Below, in pieces: positions 59,926 through 64,000 of a DNA stretch of 64,000 bases. Within the stretch, counting starts at the first letter, position 1. Each line of letters starts with the position of its first letter. The stretch comes from Rhodococcus sp. 105337. GTDB lineage: Bacteria; Actinomycetota; Actinomycetes; Mycobacteriales; Mycobacteriaceae. The stretch is taken from positions 108,636 through 172,635 of the forward strand of contig NZ_JABAGQ010000010.1 in assembly GCF_012844225.1 (NCBI RefSeq). The letters are read 5' to 3'. A program made the position numbers and the translations under genes. The notes under the pieces were generated by a model. It had not been told where the DNA came from, made no database searches, and saw only the letters and a program-made list of their open reading frames with translations.

Positions 59926-61205
59926 GTCGGGTCCGCCCCCAGCACGGGCGGCGCGGTGTCCGGTATCGAGCCGATGAGTTCGCTGCCGTGGTCGTTGGTG
60001 ACGAGGTAACCGGGGACGCGGCGCTGGTCGTCGTTACCCTGCGCCGAACTCGGCGGCATCATGCCGGGATACATGCCCATCGGGCGTGCGCCACCGTTGC
60101 GTGACCCGGCCGCTGCCTGTGGTGCCGAGCGGTCGGTTCCCGCAGGTGCCGCTCCGCCGAGGGCACCGGCGCCGAGCCCCTGACCCCAGGGTGACGAGAC
60201 ACCGCCACCTGCGCCGCCGGCGCCGCCGGAGGCTCCGAGGCCGGCGGGAGATCCGGAGGCCCCGGAACCATACGGCTGACCGGGCAGTGGTGACGGCCCC
60301 GAGGTGCCGGCCGGTGTGGTCGTTGCCGGATCGGAGCCGGAAGCTTCGAACGGGCTTGGCTGCGCCGCATTCTCGCGCTTCGCGGAACGGTCTTCCGAAT
60401 TGTCGTGGGGTCCGTCGGCCGTACGGGACGTCGCGGAATCGAGGTCTTCGCGGCGGTTCGAGCCGAACCCTCCCGCCGTCGGATCCACGCCCGCGGAATC
60501 TCGGCCGGACTCGCTCGCGGCGCCCCATTGCCGGCCACCGGCAACCTCTCCGCCGGACGCCGTGGCCGCCACAAACGGCGGCGGGAGCACCGGAACCGCC
60601 GCACCCGAATCCCGGTAGTACGGCTTGTACAGCGATTCCATCACATGCACCGACTGCACCCGGATCGCTTCCGCTTGTCGTGCGGCCTCGGCCCCGGCCA
60701 CCGGATCGAGCGCGGTGAACGCCATCGGAATCCGGGCGGTGGGCGGCGGAACGGACGACTTGACCCGTTCCCCGACATCCGCGGCGATGTGCAACTTCTG
60801 GGCGACCGCCTGCGCTGCGTCGCACAGTTGCTGAGCCGATTCGCCGAAACGCCGGGTGGCTTCGGCCGCCGCCGTTGCTGCGTCTCCTTCCCAGTGCCGC
60901 GCGATCCGGTCGCGGATCATCACGGTGCCGAGCGAGACCGCAAGGCTGAAACCCTTTCCCAGCTCGGCCCATTCACCGGCCAGTGTGGTCATCGCGATAG
61001 GGCTGATGGTCTGGGCGATGCGATAGATCTCGGCATGCTCCATGCTGTGGAAGTTCTCGAAGTCGCGGATGTATTCGGGATCGAATCCCGCGTCGAGTCG
61101 CGCGGCGAGTTCGTCGTGCCGGGCCTGTCGCCTGGTGACCGACCCGGGCACACCCGAGCCGAGAAGAGGTTGGAGGAGTTCTTCCAGCGGAGTGTCGTCC
61201 GACAT
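59922..61205 (-). CDS. PPE-like ESX substrate
   Basis: A 427-residue protein whose helical first ~190 residues resemble a PPE/WXG-type N-terminal domain (HSMEHAEIYRIAQTISP, HWEGDAATAAAEATRRF). A long Gly/Ser/Pro-rich low-complexity region (about 220-380) follows. It ends with a conserved-looking tail PGYLVTNDHGSELIGSIPDTAPPVLG, common to PPE-like proteins of Nocardia/Rhodococcus. No PE or EsxAB gene is adjacent. It is likely secreted by an ESX system encoded elsewhere, with the downstream EspG. Confidence 0.7.
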   Translation of the reverse strand: MSDDTPLEELLQPLLGSGVPGSVTRRQARHDELAARLDAGFDPEYIRDFENFHSMEHAEIYRIAQTISPIAMTTLAGEWAELGKGFSLAVSLGTVMIRDRIARHWEGDAATAAAEATRRFGESAQQLCDAAQAVAQKLHIAADVGERVKSSVPPPTARIPMAFTALDPVAGAEAARQAEAIRVQSVHVMESLYKPYYRDSGAAVPVLPPPFVAATASGGEVAGGRQWGAASESGRDSAGVDPTAGGFGSNRREDLDSATSRTADGPHDNSEDRSAKRENAAQPSPFEASGSDPATTTPAGTSGPSPLPGQPYGSGASGSPAGLGASGGAGGAGGGVSSPWGQGLGAGALGGAAPAGTDRSAPQAAAGSRNGGARPMGMYPGMMPPSSAQGNDDQRRVPGYLVTNDHGSELIGSIPDTAPPVLGADPT

Positions 61206-61339
61206 GCAGCTACCGCCCTTGTCCGACGAATGTCAGCGCGTACGCGCGCTGTGAACCGGTGACGGCTCCTTCGCCGCCGGAACGCGACGCGACTCGATGT
61301 TCCCCCACCACGACCCCCCGATCTGTTGGTGGCGAGATG

Positions 61340-61942
61340 CTAGCGCACCGCACCCACCAGGCGCAGTGCGAGATCGGCGTACAGGGTGCTGATGGCCTCG
61401 GGCTCGCTGTAGCGGCCGGACGGATACCACCGGCAGATGTCGACGCACAGCGACATGAGCGCGAGGGTGACGCCTTCGGCGTCGGGGACGGTGAACTCAC
61501 CGGACTCGAGCCCCGCGTCGACCACGTCCCTGACGACCTGGGTCGTCTGCCGGCGCAGCCCGGTGATGATGCGGTAGTGGTCGCGGTCGAGGGCGTTCAG
61601 TTCGTACTGGATGACTCGCGCGCGCCGGTGATGTTCGGCTTGCCATCCGGCGAACCGGCCGATGACGGAGGAGAGGCGCGTGACGGCGTCGGCGCCGGGG
61701 ATGTCGGCGTCCCGCGCTACCCGCAGGGCGAGGTCGTGCCCCTCGTAGGAGATGGCATAGAGAAGCTCTTCCTTCGACTTGTAGTGCGGATACATCGCGG
61801 CGGGACTCATCTCCAGCCGGGTGGCGATCTGCCGGGTGGTCGTGCCTCCGTAACCGTGTTCCGCGAACGCCTCGATTGCGGCCTCGCGGAGGCGCGCGGC
61901 TGCCTTCGAGGTGCTGATGACGCCGGTGCTCGGTGTGGTCAC
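61340..61942 (-). CDS. TetR-family regulator of the adjacent beta-oxidation operon
   Basis: A 200-residue TetR regulator with helix-turn-helix TRQIATRLEMSPAAMYPHYKSKEELLYA. An acyl-CoA-sensing-type C-terminal domain ends CVDICRWYPSGRYSEPEAISTLYADLALRLVG. It is divergent from an acyl-CoA dehydrogenase-thiolase operon across 112 bases that hold a 35-base double palindrome, so it probably represses both and responds to an acyl-CoA. The ATG at 61942 is the natural start. Confidence 0.85.
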   Translation of the reverse strand: MTTPSTGVISTSKAAARLREAAIEAFAEHGYGGTTTRQIATRLEMSPAAMYPHYKSKEELLYAISYEGHDLALRVARDADIPGADAVTRLSSVIGRFAGWQAEHHRRARVIQYELNALDRDHYRIITGLRRQTTQVVRDVVDAGLESGEFTVPDAEGVTLALMSLCVDICRWYPSGRYSEPEAISTLYADLALRLVGAVR

Positions 61943-61973
61943 GGTTTACTCCAGTTCTTGCCTGCTCGTGTGG

Positions 61974-61979
61974 TTGACA
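61974..61979 (+). promoter_or_regulatory. -35 element of the acyl-CoA dehydrogenase operon
   Basis: TTGACA is followed after 18-19 bases by ATCATA/TCATAA, which overlaps the first arm of the TetR operator. A repressor bound there would block RNA polymerase. Confidence 0.5.
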
Positions 61980-62000
61980 GGCTCACCACAACGCTTCATC

Positions 62001-62035
62001 ATAAGCGAGTGCTTAGAAAATAAGCACTCGCTTAT
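62001..62035. promoter_or_regulatory. duplicated TetR operator
   Basis: ATAAGCGAGTGCTTA (62001-62015) and its exact reverse complement TAAGCACTCGCTTAT (62021-62035) flank GAAAA. Each arm is itself a palindrome, TAAGC-N4-GCTTA, so the site could hold two TetR dimers. It ends 19 bases before the dehydrogenase ATG. Confidence 0.75.
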
Positions 62036-62054
62036 TTCACTCTAGGAGCTTTGG

Positions 62055-63200
62055 ATGCGACGCACCCTGTACGGTCCCGATCACGAGGCCTTCCGGGACT
62101 CGGCCCGGGAGTTCGTCAATCGGTTCGTACTGCCCCGTGCAGAGGAACTCATCGATCGCCACGAGATTCCCCGCGACATCTGGCTCGAAGCCGGTAAGGC
62201 GGGCTTCCTGGGGCTCGAGATCCCGGAGCGCTTCGGTGGCATGGAGGCCGGTGACTACCGCTTCAACGCGATCGTCGCCGAGGAATTCGCGCGTGCCAAC
62301 ATGGCGCTGTCGTCCTCGATGGGTATCCACTCGGACATCACGGTTCCGTACATCGTGCACCTCGGCAACGAGGAGCAGCGCGAACGCTGGCTGCCCCGTT
62401 GTGCGACAGGCGAGCTCATCTGTGCCATCGGCATGACCGAGCCCTCCGGCGGCTCCGACCTCGCCAACCTCAAGACCACGGCTGTCCGCGACGGCGACGA
62501 CTGGATCCTCAACGGCGCCAAGACATTCATCACCAACGGTTACAACTGCGACCTGGTGGTCGTGGCCGCCCGCACCGACCCCACGAAGGGCGCCAAGGGC
62601 ATTTCGCTGCTCGTCGTCGAGCGCGGTATGGAGGGCTTCGAGAACGGCCGCAAGCTCGACAAGGTGGGACAGCCCGAGGCCGACACCGCCGAACTGTTCT
62701 TCAAGGACGTCCGGGTTCCGGGCGCGAATCTCCTCGGCGAAGAAGGCATGGGCTTCATCTCGATGATGAAACTGCTGCCGCAGGAACGCCTCGGCTCCGC
62801 CGTCAACAACGTGCACCATGCCAAGCACATTCTCCTGGAGACTCTCGAGTACTCGAAGGAACGCAAGGCATTCGGTCAGGCCATCGGCACCATGCAGTAC
62901 AACAAGTTCCTGCTCGCCGAACTGGTGACCAAGATCGAGGTCGCCGAAGCGTACGTCGACCAGGCTGTCGAGGCCCACGCCGACGGCAAGCTCACCGCGG
63001 TCGACGCGGCGAAGGCCAAGTGGTGGAGTGCGCAGACCCAGTCCGAGGTCCTCGACGCGTGTGTTCAGATCCACGGTGGGTACGGGTACATGAACGAATA
63101 CCGTGTCGCGCGGGCATGGCGGGACGCCCGTGTGACGAAGATCTGGGCCGGCACCAACGAAATCATGAAGGAACTCATCGGCCGCGATCTCGGCCTGTAG
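62055..63200 (+). CDS. acyl-CoA dehydrogenase
   Basis: A 381-residue FAD acyl-CoA dehydrogenase of fatty-acid beta-oxidation. The N-terminal helical domain is followed by the flavin motif CAIGMTEPSGGSDLANLKTTA, and TFITNGYNCDLVVVAARTD lies in the beta domain. The C-terminal domain carries YSKERKAFGQAIG and the end motif GGYGYMNEYRVARAWRDARV, then IWAGTNEIMKELIGRDL. ATG 62055 follows taggag. Chain-length preference is not readable from sequence. Confidence 0.92.
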   Translation: MRRTLYGPDHEAFRDSAREFVNRFVLPRAEELIDRHEIPRDIWLEAGKAGFLGLEIPERFGGMEAGDYRFNAIVAEEFARANMALSSSMGIHSDITVPYIVHLGNEEQRERWLPRCATGELICAIGMTEPSGGSDLANLKTTAVRDGDDWILNGAKTFITNGYNCDLVVVAARTDPTKGAKGISLLVVERGMEGFENGRKLDKVGQPEADTAELFFKDVRVPGANLLGEEGMGFISMMKLLPQERLGSAVNNVHHAKHILLETLEYSKERKAFGQAIGTMQYNKFLLAELVTKIEVAEAYVDQAVEAHADGKLTAVDAAKAKWWSAQTQSEVLDACVQIHGGYGYMNEYRVARAWRDARVTKIWAGTNEIMKELIGRDLGL

Positions 63201-63245
63201 TCCCGGCAGACGATTCCCGACCGACAACTCTCGAAGGAGCTTCCG

Positions 63246-64000
63246 ATGCCCGAAGCAGTGATCGTCTCAGCAGTACGCTCGCCCATCGGGCGCGCGATGA
63301 AGGGGTCTCTCAAGACACTCCGGCCCGACGACATGACCACGCAGATGGTCGCCGCGGCACTCGCGAAGATTCCGGACCTGGATCCGGCGGAGATCGACGA
63401 CCTGATGGTCGGCTGTGGCCAGCCCGCCGGCCAGTCCGGCTTCAACATCGCCCGCGTGGTCGCCGTGCAGCTCGGCTACGACTTCCTTCCCGGCGTGACC
63501 GTCAACCGGTACTGCTCGTCGTCGCTGCAGACCACCCGCATGGCGCTGCACGCGATCAAGGCCGGCGAGGGCGACGTGTTCATCTCCGCCGGTGTGGAGT
63601 CGGTGTCGAGCTTCGTGACCGGCAACGCCGACGGCCTGCCGAACACCAAGAACCCCTTGTTCGCGGACGCAGAGGCGCGGACCGAAACTCTTGCCCAGGG
63701 CGGTACGGCCTGGACGGATCCGCGGTCCGAAGGAACACTGCCCGACGTCTACATCGCGATGGGTCAGACCGCCGAGAACGTCGCGTCCTACACGGGGATT
63801 TCCCGCGAAGACCAGGACCGGTGGGGCGTGCGCTCACACAACCGGGCCGAGGAAGCCATCAAGTCGGGGTTCTTCGAGAAGGAAATCACGCCGCTCACAC
63901 TCCCCGACGGCACGGTCGTCTCGACCGACGACGGCCCGCGCGCCGGCACCACGTACGAGAAGGTCAGCCAGCTCGAGCCGGTGTTCCGTCCGGACGGCAC
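63246..64000 (+). CDS. acetyl-CoA acetyltransferase/thiolase, cut by window end
   Basis: The first 251 codons of a FadA-type thiolase. It starts MPEAVIVSAVRSPIGRAMKG and has the nucleophile C90 in VNRYCSSSLQ and IAMGQTAENVASYTGISREDQD. The C-terminal His and Cys lie beyond the window. ATG 63246 follows gaaggagc. It starts 45 bases after the acyl-CoA dehydrogenase and is probably its operon partner, finishing the beta-oxidation cycle. Confidence 0.9.
   Translation, partial: MPEAVIVSAVRSPIGRAMKGSLKTLRPDDMTTQMVAAALAKIPDLDPAEIDDLMVGCGQPAGQSGFNIARVVAVQLGYDFLPGVTVNRYCSSSLQTTRMALHAIKAGEGDVFISAGVESVSSFVTGNADGLPNTKNPLFADAEARTETLAQGGTAWTDPRSEGTLPDVYIAMGQTAENVASYTGISREDQDRWGVRSHNRAEEAIKSGFFEKEITPLTLPDGTVVSTDDGPRAGTTYEKVSQLEPVFRPDG

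Noticed and set aside
1..64000. CRISPR array, prophage or conjugative element
   Set aside because: No regularly spaced repeats, integrase, phage structural or conjugation genes were seen; the only mobile gene is the IS110 transposase.

Overview
The window is GC-rich, densely packed DNA from a mycolic-acid actinomycete, most likely Rhodococcus or a close relative. This is inferred from family content: an Lsr2 nucleoid protein, an ESX-type PPE/EspG pair, F420-type oxidoreductases, DUF2510 and excalibur domains, a 3-ketosteroid-dehydrogenase-like flavoprotein, an IclR-controlled beta-ketoadipate gene set, and frequent leaderless or GTG starts. Nothing looks like phage or plasmid. The only mobile element seen is one IS110-family insertion sequence (about 7.0-8.4 kb).

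Layout. 0-7 kb: housekeeping and accessory single genes (MBL hydrolase, TspO, DinB, phosphotransferase, PPOX/F420 protein, excalibur surface protein, HdeD, hydrolase). 7-8.4 kb: IS110 transposase with a structured upstream end that probably encodes its bridge RNA. 8.6-17.7 kb: MarR/FUSC divergent pair, Lsr2, nucleoside hydrolase, thioesterase, DUF5995, M50 peptidase, AzlCD amino-acid exporter, GT87 mannosyltransferase. 17.7-24 kb: AztD-like zinc chaperone lipoprotein with a Zur-like promoter, AAA ATPase, nitroreductase, SOUL, GpsA, AraC+VOC. 24-29.2 kb: a TetR-controlled operon of an AttH-like protein, an F420-type monooxygenase and a PEP-synthase-like dikinase, with no assignable pathway. 29.4-38 kb: UvrA-like and ABC-F resistance ATPases, phosphodiesterase, two lipases, LysR. 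38-39.4 kb: NDH-2 with a strong terminator.

39.5-45.9 kb is the most interesting segment. It is a translationally coupled operon of phosphopantetheinyl transferase, carrier protein, acyl-CoA-dehydrogenase-like enzyme, a tRNA-synthetase-like amino acid:[carrier protein] ligase, DUF1839 and a GH2 glycosidase. It appears to load an amino acid on a carrier protein, oxidise it and transfer it to an unknown acceptor. A 35-codon ORF at the head of the transcript fits the same 4-base overlap pattern.

46-54.4 kb: MDR reductase, DoxX, thiolase-pcaR-pcaIJ (beta-ketoadipate catabolism, with IclR-type palindromes between the divergent units), KstD-like dehydrogenase, AI-2E transporter. 54.5 kb: initiator tRNA-fMet with its terminator. 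54.6-57.5 kb: lutABC lactate oxidation operon. 57.5-61.2 kb: TfoX, Lon-substrate-domain/DUF309 pair, and the EspG-PPE pair. 61.3-64 kb: TetR regulator divergent from an acyl-CoA dehydrogenase/thiolase beta-oxidation operon that runs off the window, with a duplicated TetR operator between them.
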